The position numbers and the translations under genes are program-made. Under the pieces are notes generated by a model. It saw only the letters and a program-made list of their open reading frames with translations. It was not told where the DNA came from and did no database searches. Source: Nectonema munidae (taxonomy: Eukaryota; Nematomorpha; Nectonematoida; Nectonematidae). Taken from it: a DNA stretch of 64,000 nt. Shown here one piece after another: positions 22,001-31,369 of this stretch (position 1 is the stretch's first letter; every line of letters begins with the position of its first letter). The stretch spans positions 558,001 to 622,000 of the forward strand of contig JAUIRK010001047.1 of assembly GCA_030549495.1 (NCBI GenBank), read 5' to 3'.

Positions 22001-24165
22001 TGGTATATCTTTCTTGTTCTTAAAGTAATTTCTTATTTTGAAAATTAGTGAAACGGTTAAGAAAAGTTTAGTAATGGTAACGGTACCGTAGGGTGTTTTC
22101 ATCGAAAAGGCGCAATTGCGCCGCTCGTATCGAACTATGAGGAAAGCAAGCTTGATGTAGGATCGAACCCAATACCTTGAGTTATTGAAACCGGAATCTA
22201 ACCAACCATACTCACGCCCATATTTTATAATAATTAAAGATAGTAATTATATTTGCCTCAAAATATTTGTCAAAACTATAGGTATACTTTGTATAACTTT
22301 GTTATATAATTTTTCTTGCCTAAAATTGCCTTGGCAAACAACTGAAATTTATATTTTGATTTTTTTTCCCATTTATTGATGATAACAATAATCTGCTTAT
22401 TGATTGATTTTTTTATTCTAGATTCAGATTACATCATCGTTGATGATGATTTTTATTATGGTAAGTTTAATTTGCCTACAGATTTGTGTACGTTATACAC
22501 GTTAAAAGCAAAGACAAGTTTAGCAAAGTGTTAATGTATAGGAGTGATGTATAAGCCAATTTTTTTACCCCTTTTAACTTAATAACCAATAAATGGAACT
22601 CTTTAAATTTTCTTATATACATTAAATTAATCTCTACTAAGGAAAAAACGGTTTATATCAAAAATGCGCTAATCAATTTTGGTTACTTCAACTCGATTAT
22701 ATTTACAAAAGTTGAATTTTGTTTCCTTCAATAGGATGGATTTTTTTCCCACTTGAATTAGTAAAATCATTGATAACATTTCTAGGAAAAAAGTATTAGT
22801 AATTTATTTTTATTTTTAGTGTACTTTCATACCCGGAAAAAGAGTTCTTTATTTGATAGAGAATTAGATTAATTAAAATGTAAAATTTGGTACAAAAACG
22901 TAACAGGAGCTTTAATTAGTTTTTTTTTTAGAAAATAACGCATTTTTATTTTGACATGAAGCAAGTTAGGAAGTTTTTCTAAGTACCTATAACATATATT
23001 GCTAGATACCAAGTTAAAATTAAATGACCCCTACTATACTTATCCAAGCATATTTCAAGAATTTATATTGGGCCGTTTAAAATATTATCTTGTTTTCTAT
23101 AGCCTCGATTTATACTCTTCTAAACTCATTTTTTGAAATTTAAGAAAGTGTTTTGATATTAAGCTTACATTGAAAAAAGTCAGTGAATAATTTGAGATTC
23201 GTTTATTTTTAGAGTGAGTCCACTTTTTTGTTTCAAATAAAAACCTAAATAAACTTCGCAGTTTAACATTGTTGTTTTTCCACCTTCAAATATTAAATAG
23301 TTATCCTATACTTTAATTAAAAAAAAAAGACTATTTAAAAAATTAAAAAATCCTCTTACTTTTTAAGAGTCAGAGAGGGTCAATTTTTACATATTGAACA
23401 CTTCCACGACTCGAAAATTATAATATTTTTGGACTTCTTTTCAATTTGTTGAAATAAAATTGAATTGAATTTATTAATATTGTAAGTTTTATGGTTACCC
23501 ATATATATACTTTTATATAACTAAAAAATAAAAGGATAGTCTTTATTTTAGGGGTCAGTAGAGGTCAATTTATTCTTTTGTCACTTTATTAATTTTATCA
23601 ATGCTTTTTAAAATTTAATAATAGAAAAAAGTATTCTTACATTTTTTAACCTTTAAAAAATCCTTTCGTTAACCCTTTCGTGAGCAGTGTAACATATATG
23701 ATACATAAACAATTTTACCTTCGTCTGCTTTTTCAAATAGATTTGTATAATATGAATCTTCTGCTTTTTAATAAATATCGTCTGATTTTTCTGGTCACGA
23801 AAAAAATTGTTTTTATGCAAAAACCCTATAAAGTGTAATTTACATGCGATTCATCAGTCATCTCTGCTCGCTTTCTCTTCACTCATCGTATTCATGTTAG
23901 AAGAATGAACGCTCTATTGAAGTTCTCAGGTATCCCCGTGGTAACAGGGTCACTCTTGTATGTTATATTTCTACTTTTAATCTAATTTTTTATAAATTTC
24001 ATCCTGCATATAATAAAATTTGTTGCCAACCCTTTCAAAAATATTAATACATCTTTTTTTATTGCCTAGACGATTATGATTTTTACTGAAACTTTTCGAT
24101 GCGAGTCACAAGAAGATCTTCACATTTGTTACACAGGATTTGTCTTAATAAAATGATTTTATGAT
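13011..24165 (+). CDS. Micro-exon gene encoding a small Asp/Tyr-rich protein (overall model)
   Basis: Six or seven exons of 19-39 coding bases are separated by introns of about 0.16-7.1 kb. Every internal exon from 13265 on is a multiple of three, with both borders in phase 1, so any of them can be skipped without changing frame. That is the hallmark of schistosome micro-exon genes, which encode secreted variable proteins; homology to those is not implied. The last 31 residues contain 12 Asp, 1 Glu, 7 Tyr and no Lys or Arg. Acidic residues around Tyr are the usual context for tyrosine sulfation in secreted proteins. Secretion is only suggested by a possible hydrophobic first exon at 12175 and 12711. 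The introns hold a hAT relic (17726-19638), a hAT MITE (20994-21176) and a SINE (22075-22219). I do not recognise the protein, and its function is unknown. Confidence 0.65.
13265..13291 (+). CDS. Micro-exon gene: 27-nt exon (phase 1-1)
   Basis: Acceptor CCTTTCATTTGTAG, donor GTAAGT. Read in phase 1 it gives SVKSGGSY after a junction codon (Asp if joined to the 13011 exon). Phase 0 is closed by TAA. Its last base A joins CA of the next exon to give Thr. Confidence 0.7.
13961..13981 (+). CDS. Micro-exon gene: 21-nt exon (phase 1-1)
   Basis: Acceptor TTATTTCCTTTTATAG, donor GTAAGA. It encodes PCWNGY after the junction Thr. The single Cys is the only one in the recognised part of the protein. 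The last base C joins TA of the next exon to give Leu. Confidence 0.65.
14142..14180 (+). CDS. Micro-exon gene: 39-nt exon (phase 1-1)
   Basis: Acceptor TCATTTTATATCTAG, donor CAG/GTAAGA. Only phase 1 is open (phases 0 and 2 meet TAA and TGA). It encodes IIDVPYYVYGPP after the junction Leu. The terminal G joins AT of the 21273 exon to give Asp, across a 7.1-kb intron. Confidence 0.75.
14200..17048. other. Intronic sequence with repeat debris
   Basis: This lies in the 7.1-kb intron of the micro-exon gene. A C-rich transposon end containing GATGTGCGCCCCTGG sits at 14525-14560; the same word recurs four times at 37-42 kb. A degenerate tandem run of TTTAAGTTCGTC-like words spans 15690-15860. No exon with both good splice sites and phase-1 borders was found. 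Confidence 0.5.
17049..17110 (+). other. Exon-like 62-nt segment, phase unsuited to the micro-exon gene
   Basis: A strong acceptor (TTTTAATTTTCTTCTGCAG) and an acceptable donor (CACTG/GTAGGT) bracket 62 bases. They are open only in phase 0, reading KSIVKIGYGLTSCHW toward the end. The length is not a multiple of three, and phase 1 meets TGA. Including it would break the frame of the micro-exon chain, so it may be an untranslated, alternative or unrelated exon, or chance. Confidence 0.25.
17726..19638 (-). mobile_element. hAT transposon relic (ZBED5/SCAND3-like transposase)
   Basis: Minus-strand pieces match the ZBED5-type hAT transposase in order. They are RKRVYKEGFLGTGFTRLIDD (start), a deleted middle, GKFSLELDKSTAVYDDAQVL with KSLETTTKGEDIFKVVD, then VNFIKSSALNSRLFSQKC with VRKLSRG, and LNEKKHVLTARL further on. 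Stops and frameshifts are present and the zinc-finger middle is gone. The left end TGATTCCCAAC and the right end (rc CAGGGGTTATCCAGCCC) are worn hAT termini. They are flanked by ACCTAAGG (17718-17725) and ATCTAAGG (19639-19646), a 7/8 match to an 8-bp target duplication. The element sits inside the micro-exon gene's largest intron, in the opposite orientation. Confidence 0.8.
19647..20985. other. Intronic AT-rich sequence, nothing recognised
   Basis: Part of the 7.1-kb intron of the micro-exon gene. Apparent acceptors at 20274 and 20390 are followed by short segments that are closed in phase 1. Confidence 0.45.
20994..21176. mobile_element. 183-bp hAT-type MITE with 8-bp target duplication
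   Basis: The terminal inverted repeats CAAGGGCGTAGCCA and (rc) CAGTGGCGTAGCCA bound a G/C-tract-containing element with no coding capacity. The flanking 8-mer CTTAAATT is duplicated exactly at 20986-20993 and 21177-21184. An 8-bp duplication and CAG-type ends indicate mobilisation by a hAT transposase. It lies 96 bases upstream of the 21273 micro-exon. Confidence 0.9.
21273..21308 (+). CDS. Micro-exon gene: 36-nt exon (phase 1-1)
   Basis: Acceptor TTTATTTATTTTCTAG, donor ATG/GTAAAA. Only phase 1 is open. It encodes IIIEDIYIDDY after the junction Asp, and the final G starts the next Asp codon. Confidence 0.75.
22075..22219 (-). mobile_element. tRNA-derived SINE, copy 1
   Basis: On the minus strand the head reads GGGCGTGAGTATGGTTGGTT...GGGTTCGATCC, with a recognisable A box (GGTTGGTTAGA) and B box (GGTTCGATCC) of an internal Pol III promoter. 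The tRNA-unrelated body contains GAACTATGAGGAAAG on the plus strand. The tail carries CACCCTACGGTACC. Near-identical copies occur at 24557 and 51331, and a relative at 43085. Confidence 0.8.
22422..22460 (+). CDS. Micro-exon gene: 39-nt exon (phase 1-1)
   Basis: Acceptor GATTTTTTTATTCTAG, donor ATG/GTAAGT, both good. Phase 1 encodes SDYIIVDDDFYY after the junction Asp. The exon resembles the preceding one in composition and in its ends (AT... at the start, TATG at the end), which suggests the two arose by exon duplication. Confidence 0.78.
23669..23810. mobile_element. TTAA-type MITE (piggyBac-like), right end decayed
   Basis: It begins TTAACCCTTTCGTGAGCAG and ends TGGTCACGAAA, the complement of the start, followed by AAAATT instead of GGGTTAA. 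A palindromic GTAACATATATGATAC follows the left end. The internal part (ATCTTCTGCTTT, ATATCGTCTGATT) matches the MITE at 51004-51140. It lies in the last intron of the micro-exon gene. Confidence 0.65.
24070..24165 (+). CDS. Micro-exon gene: terminal exon and 3' UTR
   Basis: Acceptor CTTTTTTTTATTGCCTAG. Joined to G from the previous exon, it reads D-DYDFY and then TGA (24087-24089). AATAAA follows at 24147-24152, 58 bases after the stop. The coding part continues the Asp/Tyr pattern of the previous two exons, which argues that the chain of exons is real. The 3' boundary of the transcript is taken as shortly after the poly(A) signal. Confidence 0.75.
24147..24152 (+). terminator. Poly(A) signal of the micro-exon gene
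   Basis: AATAAA, 58 bases after the TGA of the terminal exon, in the expected position for 3'-end processing. Confidence 0.55.
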
Positions 24166-24556
24166 TTAAATTTAATAAACCTTATTTTTCTAATTCTCAA
24201 TTTTTATTTTGATAAAAAACGGCTACACCTTGAAATAAGTCTCTTAGTGTTAATGAAACAAAGGGTAAGTTTTTCCATTGTTAACAAAAATGTTGAGAAT
24301 ACCTTCAATATGATTGCAATTGAGGAAGTAAGGACTTTTAATCATCTCATATACTAATAAATTGACTTCTAAATTGAGTTATATTTTAGGTATTTTTAAA
24401 ATCCTATTCCTAGGTAGTATATTCCCTAGCACTTTAAACGTGATGCTCTATAAGTCTCCCTTTCTTCTTCATCTTAGTTACAATTTAATAAACTAGGAAC
24501 ATTGTTTCCTTTTTCATCTGCAAAAAAAGCTCAACGAGTAATTCTTAATGATCTAA

Positions 24557-24695
24557 TGGTAAATTAAAGTTTTCATTGAGAAGGCACAATTGCCCCGCAT
24601 GTATCGAACTATGAGGAAAGTAGGCTTGTTGGGGGATCGAACCCAAGACATTGTGTTATCGAAGGCCAGTATCTAACCAACCTTACCCACGCCCC
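24557..24695 (-). mobile_element. tRNA-derived SINE, copy 2
   Basis: Same family as 22075-22219. The minus-strand head GGGCGTGGGTAAGGTTGGTT and B box GGTTCGATCC are intact. The tail is shortened and lacks the GGTACC word. A short CTAAT flanks both ends and may be a remnant of the target duplication. Confidence 0.75.
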
Positions 24696-24699
24696 CTAA

Positions 24700-27180
24700 T
24701 ACGAAGTTTTACAGTCATTCTAATCATTTGTTTGCAAAAATAAATTTATCAAAACTGTTATTCATGTAAAAAGAGTTGAAATTAATTGTGTAATTTTCCT
24801 GTATTTTTTTTATTTAATAAGAATATTTGCGTTTTAGCAATTTATATATCATTTAAGCGGTCTTTTCGACCCTACGACTGAAATGGAATATTGTTCGGCA
24901 TGTTAAATTTATAACTAAAAATTTCTTTCATTTATTTTTCTTCAAATACTTCCTATATTTGTAAACGGTGGAAAATAGTAAGTAAAGTAAAGTTAATTGA
25001 TTCTGAAATATCTCTTCATAATGAGTGATTTTTCACGTAATCTTAGTACCTGAAGGTCATCAAACAATGAGCGATTATTTTATCGGCATGACGTTTTGAT
25101 ATTGTTAAAGTACACCTTTTTTATTAAAAATTTTTTTAATGGGCCTGGACTATAAGAATGTGTATACATTTATTTATTTCAAGCGAATTGAAGGGGGGGG
25201 GGGGGTTACGTATGATTCAAATTTAATAAAATGTTTATAAACGATTAGACAAAACTCATACGAAACCCCTCTATATGCTACAGGCATAACTCCAAAATTT
25301 TAGCGTTGAGAAGCAAAAATAATTTCTAGAGGAGAAGAGCATATTTGCCCAGTAAGATAGAAGATGTCACGCTTTTTTTATAAAAAAAAAAAAGTAAAAC
25401 TGTTTCAGCCGTAAAGTTTAAAAACTCGGACTCCTCAAAGACGGAATGAATGATTATACAAACATTTTCTATTCTCCATTGCTTATGTGGGTAATAGTAG
25501 TAAAATACAAGCCAGAAAAATGTGGATGATTTTGAAACTTTTATATCGAGTAATAGTCGTGTGTTTTATTGCTTTACTAGTAGGCGAAAATTTTTCTCCC
25601 GTTTGCTAAGTTAGTCATAGTGCATCAGGATTCATGTTTTGTCGGTGCTAGCAAAACTCAGTCTCAGAAAACTCGATTTTAGAATACTCAATTTCAAATT
25701 CACAATCTGATATACAATAGAAAAATGATCACGCCCCTCAAAAAAAGAAACAGAAACGCAAATAAATTGAATGAATGCTTATTAACCAGTTAATTGAGAG
25801 ATTAAGTATACAAAAATAGTAAAGAACGAACGAACTAATTAATTAATTAATTAATTAATTAATAACTGGCTTTATCACCCAGCTTTCTGAGCCCGAGTTT
25901 TCTGGCGTCTGTTTTGTCAAGAGCCATATAAATTCAGCATCATTTATAAGTCTTCCATGATTTCAATTTTCATCCAATAAACAGTGAGATCAGAGCCGTA
26001 GCCAGGGAGGGGGCTATAAACTCCGCCCTCTCTCCTCTAAAATTTTCAAATTTATATTTTTAAAAGAATTAGAAAACTTTAACATGGAAATAAGATTAAT
26101 TTTGTAAATTTTCACTTATCTCAACACATCTGATATCTCGTTTGATAAGAGCCTTTTGTATACAGATGACGGATGAAAGAATTAATATAGAGAGATATAA
26201 TAGGATATAGAGATTTCGGAACGCTTAATTCCAAAATACCTATTTAGTTTGTTTCTTGAAACCTCCTATTATATTTTAAAAAACTAAAATTAATTATTTG
26301 TGTAGTCTATCTCAATTGTAAAGAGAAACAACGCTCCATACCGTTTATATGAAGAACAAACATCCTAACTCTTCCTTTGAAGAACAAAACGGTATCTAGT
26401 CAAAATCCTAGAAATGTATTTTAACTTCACTAAAAAAACACAACTTACCAATAACATATTAGCTATTTGTAAAAGTTACCCCGAGCAAGATTCTGTAGCA
26501 TTCACAAAATGACACCATGATCAAAGGCTTTTGAAAGGGCGCGCTATCGCTAGGTTCAAAAAATTTTAAACAAGCAACAAAAAAAACAAAACAAAACTAA
26601 AAAAACTCAAAATTTAATCTTTACTAAAAAAACGTGTATAACTCCATTGTTTGAGTTTCTTCTATTAAATACAAAAGGGACTAATAAAGCACTTTATTAT
26701 TTTTAAAAAAATGGACCCAAATCTACAAAAATCTTTATGGCCAACTTTTAACGATAAAATAGAAAAGAGAAAAATGATAAGACTGGCGTTGGACGTAGCG
26801 AGTTCTCGCATGTGCAATGAATGGATAATATGTTAATGATGACGCGAATCAACAGCTGAGTACAGTGAGACGCACAAAGTATGATTTGTATATATGTGTG
26901 TGTGTTTCTTGATGTTTGTTCTTCCGATCTATAAGAAAAAGTCTTGCCGACATAAACATATCAACATGTGTTCCAGTTTGTTATATAATAGAGGACACTA
27001 TCATCCACATTTCTCATCATCATCTTCTTCATCGTTGTTACCGCTTCGCATCTTCAGGCCTTTTTTCCCTCTTCTCCCTCTTTCGCTTACATATGTTATT
27101 ATAACTTGATGAAGAGATGAAGTCACAAATTTGCAGACGCAGACGAATCCAACGAAAACATTTTAATAATCTCGCGTTTT
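24700..27180. other. Intergenic region with simple repeats
   Basis: Contains a run of 13 G at 25193-25205, an (AATT)n microsatellite at about 25836-25862, and a single worn hAT-type end (AGCCGTAGCCAGGGAGGGGG) near 25995-26014. TG-rich and CAT-rich short repeats lie at 26890-27030. No coding sequence is supported; short Ser-rich frames near 26.9-27.1 kb follow the simple repeat. Confidence 0.5.
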
Positions 27181-27696
27181 TCAGTCAATTTTGGACGATT
27201 TTATTTCACAAATCAACAAATTTTCAATCAATTCTTCTAATTTGATTGAAGCAGCAGACTCATTTCTTGCTCTTCTCATTTCTTGTTGCAAAATCATTGA
27301 TTTTTTACATTTTTGATCATTTTCCCAAAATTTACATCTTTTGATTTTTGTCCGTGCTTGATGATACCTTAACAAAGTTTTGCCATAATTTCTTTTATCG
27401 TGAAAAGAATTCATTTCAAGGTAATTTTTTCTTATTTTTCTAATTTTTTTATAAGATGCGGGCAAATTATTTAATATTGAGAGAAAAATTCTCTTCCATA
27501 ACTCATCAAGATCCAAAAAGCGTATTCTAGGTTTAGGGATCATTGGGATAAACCAGTGGTTTAGCGCCCAACTCCTGATAGGAAAAAAACTTATATTGCA
27601 GAGTGTATCCAAAGTTTCTTTTAATGAAGTAGGAGCAGGCTTTAAAAATTGAAATAAAATTGTTTGTTTCGTTTTTATAAAACTTAGAATTTTCAT
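27181..27696 (-). CDS. Orphan basic protein, 171 residues, intronless
   Basis: Single open frame starting at the first Met (ATAATATGAAAATT context). The product is strongly basic (runs such as SYKKIRKIRKNYLEM and ARTKIKRCKFW), with predicted helices throughout and no signal peptide or membrane segment. A TATA-like CATATAAG lies about 50 bases upstream on the coding strand. I recognise no family. Its length in AT-rich sequence makes chance less likely but does not exclude it. It may be a fragment of a transposon-encoded DNA-binding protein or a lineage-specific gene. Confidence 0.4.
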   Translation of the reverse strand: MKILSFIKTKQTILFQFLKPAPTSLKETLDTLCNISFFPIRSWALNHWFIPMIPKPRIRFLDLDELWKRIFLSILNNLPASYKKIRKIRKNYLEMNSFHDKRNYGKTLLRYHQARTKIKRCKFWENDQKCKKSMILQQEMRRARNESAASIKLEELIENLLICEIKSSKID

Positions 27697-28539
27697 ATTA
27701 TGGACTTATTTAACTTAATGTTGTGTTTGCGTTTACTTATATGAGCAAAGTAATTCGTAAATTTAAAGCTTGATAATCAGTGTGATACTTGTGTAAGAAG
27801 AGAATTAAAAAAAAGTTGATAATTTTTCCTAAAAATTTTGGTGCTCAAAAGGTTAAATAGATACAAAATTTGTTTTATAATTTACCTCTGATTCTAAAGA
27901 ATATGATAAGTGAAATAGAAAAATCATTCATATAAATAGTTAACATATGAGAAAAATTAACGGAAATTTAAATGGAATTACTTTCGTATCATCACACTTC
28001 GACTTGAGCGCGCCTCTTAAATTTGGCATAATTTTTGTGTATTGAATATTTATTTAATATAGAAATGGGAAATATTTTTTATACTGCCAATAATTTATTT
28101 CCATTATTTTGCTAGACTTTTGAAGGAGGTCGGATTGGAGAGAGGGGCTTGTGGGAAGATGCGCTAGACCACCCTTTGTATCTGCCCGCGGGGCCAATTT
28201 TTTGCTTTATAAATTAATTTTTAAATAATGAAAAAAAGTAATTTGTAAGGATATGAGTAAGTATGAGATGGCGTTAATTCAGCCTTAGTTATTTAATTGT
28301 GTATTGAGGTAGATTTGTCTCTGCTCCTCCTCCCCTTAATAATTTTCAATTCTCTCATATCAAGGGATCGTGGTGCCCCAGGACAAAGGTCCTGAATGGA
28401 GCCCCTCACCCCTTGCTCTTTCCTTTCTCACTCATCCCCACCCCATTCTGGCTTAAAATGTGATTTAGAAAAAAAATGCTCACATTTTTATTAAGCCACA
28501 TAATTCAGATATATACTGACTGAGTCGAAGACAGTCTCC

Positions 28540-28965
28540 ATTAGATGTTCATTTTTCGTGTTTTAGCAGGAGCAAAATTCGATGACTTTGTCAAAATCAA
28601 CACAATCGAGAACTTCATTCTCAATGCTCATAAGAGCCAGATTTTGGAGGCGGATTTGCCCCATAGTGCCCCCTTATGTAGGACTTAATAAGTTTTAGCT
28701 TGCTGAATGACCTTTCACAGGATGCAATAGAAGTTCCAATAGTCAACATGATCCTCAGAGCCACTTGTAGAGGAAACCAACTAACTCCATAGCGTTTGCC
28801 GGTTTTTCCTTCCGAGGTTTCAAAAACATTTAAATTTCCTCAATTTCTATCTCAAGGTCTGCTGCGTTGACGTCAGTGGCAATGAAATGGCGCACCAGAG
28901 CAATTGCCCCCCTCCCCCCACTGCCCTCCCCCTTGATACAGCCCTGGGTTCAGGAGTCTGATGCT
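28540..28965 (-). pseudogene. hAT transposase C-terminal remnant with one end
   Basis: The minus strand encodes LRIMLTIGTSIASCERSFSK, then LKLIKSYIRG, and after a frame change LALMSIENEVLDCVDFDKVI. This is the hAT dimerisation region of the ZMYM1-like group. An end-like word CAGGGCTGTATCAAGGGGGA (minus strand) lies at about 28927-28946, on the 5' side of this gene piece. The rest of the transposase is missing. Confidence 0.7.
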
Positions 28966-29159
28966 TTGAAGGAGTATGAGTCGGAGAAAAAAAATCTATC
29001 TCCTAAAATTAAAATATTGTGTTATAATTTTAATTTTTTTTATATTTTTTTCGCTGATAAAAATTTCATTTCTAACTTTGATTGTTATGCGGTATTAACT
29101 TATTTGAATATATTTATATAACTATAAAAATTAACACATGTGATACCTTAATCTCATGC

Positions 29160-29451
29160 TTAGGTGAAATTTTTTGTATCCGCCAATGTGGTACAGGCTG
29201 CTGATACAAATTTGAAATCCTAGCGAAGCGGATGTCGGAATTAATTTTTTGGCGATGAGGATGCGGATATCATAATTGCCATTCTAAACAAACGCAAGTA
29301 TTATACTTCTTAAAAATTTAGAGAGAAGATGCCAATGTATATACGTTATCATAAAGAAAATTGAAAAATTCAGAAAAAAAACATTCTGGTATATAGAAAA
29401 ATGAGAAATGTTTCAAAATTGCGGATGCAGATGTTATTGCGATGCTGAAAC
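29160..29451. repeat. GCGGATG-rich repeat flanking the piggyBac relic
   Basis: Words such as GATGAGGATGCGGAT, GAAGCGGATGTCGG and GCGGATGCAGATG recur from 29220 to 29450 and again after the piggyBac relic at 31250-31300 (GATCCGCGGATGAGGATG). This suggests the relic was inserted into an older repeat of this type. Confidence 0.45.
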
Positions 29452-31249
29452 TTAACCCTCAAATGTATGAAATAATTGACTTTCTTTATTACATAAAATG
29501 GGTCTTTTGGGACCCATATATTTTTTTATGTCTAATCACTATAATTTGTTCACCATTACTGATTAAATGTTAAAAATGAATATTAAAATTTTTTTATTTC
29601 AAAATAAAAATCTAAAAAAATATTTATTTACACTTGGGGAAACATGAAAATTGCTCTTTTTTTGGAATGCTGTGCACAAACCCTATTTGAACATTTTTTA
29701 CACACTCTTGAAGACTTTCGATCTTTGGTGCACATATAACATCTTTTTCTTTTTGATTTACTTTCACATGTTTTTTTTAGAATTATTTTTTATGGTTATT
29801 CCACAAATTTGAATTGAGTATTGGATATTCCTTGACAGTCCAGCCAAAGATATAGTTCTCATTTCTATCAACGGTTTTATTAGAATGATGCCTAATTCCT
29901 GCAAAAATATCCTTCTATGGCTGCATTTTATATTCCATTCTTTGTTTTTACTTATAAAGTATACAAAAGAGTTGATAACTGCTAAATTCAAGAGATTCAT
30001 AAAATAAGCCAAGGGCCATTTTTTTGTTTTACGTTGGTCACTATTAAAATGGCATAATTGATCATCGGTGTCAACAGGCCCTTTTGAGATAGTTTGCATA
30101 CTACTTTGTTGGCAAGCTTTTTTGTTTGAACTCCATTCTCTTTTCCAACGTAAAGCAGTCCATTGCATATATACTCAGTATTACAATCAACCAAAAGAAA
30201 CAGTTTCATTCCATACTTGTCAGGTTTAGATAGTAAATACTGGCGAAATGAACAACGTTCACGGAATGGGTCAATTGCTCATCAATGCAGAGTTCATGAG
30301 AGAATCTTAAGTTCGCAAAAATAGATTCAAATCTATTTATTGACATTGTAGCTTTGATAATTGGCCTGCCAAAAGGTCCTTCACTCCATAAATTTCGAAT
30401 ACTTTCACGGTTACATTTACATACACAAAGAAGATAAAGTAATCGTAAAAAGGCAAGTATTTCAGCTTGGTCTTCTTTTACAGTCTTTGTTTTTTATTTC
30501 AGCATGCTTATTAGTTGATAATAAAATCAGAAATTATCTTCTCTTTAAAAAAACAACCTGAATAATTGAAGAAAAATTCAGAAAAAATCTATGTGTATTT
30601 TTGTACACCATTTCACAGAAAAAAATGTTTGATAAGTGTGTCCTTTTTTTGGAGGTGCTTTTGAAACCCATTCTTTTCCAGATTTTCATGTAAACTTTGT
30701 AGTCGGCTGTTCAAAAGGTAAGGAAAAATTGTTTTGAACAATTGTATTCACTGGATCATCTTCTACACATTCCATATCAATTTCTGTATCAGACAAATAC
30801 GATGAACCATCTGTGCTTGAATTATCTCTTAGTAAAGTGTTCCTTTTGCAGTAAAAAGAAAGTCAATGTGTTCAAAATGCAGCTAAAAATTTGAACAAAA
30901 AAACAATATGAATCTTCATTGAGTTGAAAAATGATTTATTATTTATTTATTTTATCTCAGTGTATGTTGTATAAACTCTGACGTTACAAATGCGTTCTTT
31001 ATCTTATATTTTCTTAAAAACATATTTTCATAAAATGGGTCCCAAAGGACCTTTCTGATTATATTCTATTTTTGTTCTAATTTTTTTCTAGGAAATTTTT
31101 TTCTAAAAAAAAATATTACCACATGAAAAACTTTAGTTAGATGACAATTAGCAAAAATTTGTTTCATTGAAACTTTGTATTTTGTGTAGAATATGATAAA
31201 ACATGACTTATAGGTCTTCTGGGACCCATTTTATGCATTTAAGGGAATG
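29452..31249 (-). mobile_element. piggyBac transposon relic A
   Basis: The left end is TTAACCCTCAAATGTATG. The right end (rc) is CCCTTAAATGCATAAAATGG and has lost its TTAA. Inside each end lie words of the form ATAAAATGGGTC...GGGACC (29498-29518, near 31035-31055 and 31213-31238), a subterminal near-palindrome. Minus-strand protein pieces are characteristic of piggyBac transposase: KLFLLVDCNTEYICNGLLYV (first half of the catalytic core), KKWPLAYFMNLLNLAVINSF with RRIFLQELGIILIKPLIEMR, and a C-terminal Cys-rich domain (CYMCTKDRKSSRVCKKCSNR). The frames are shifted relative to each other and the 5' part is mostly absent. Inactive. Confidence 0.8.
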
Positions 31250-31369
31250 ATCCGCGGATGAGGATGTAAAAATTTTTGGGGATAATATGCATCAGCGAAT
31301 GCTTATATCCAATACATCTCTAATCCTAATACGAAACAATAATATGGAAATATTCCTATTAGTTATAAC

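Noticed and set aside
22165-22182. Possible tRNA gene because of a GGTTCGATCC B box
   Set aside because: The same sequence recurs at 24.6 and 51.3 kb with a constant non-tRNA body and tail, and no cloverleaf acceptor stem forms. It is a SINE head.
26894-27109. Ser/Leu-rich short plus-strand frames
   Set aside because: They translate TG and CAT/TCT simple repeats in two frames at once, so the open length reflects repetition.
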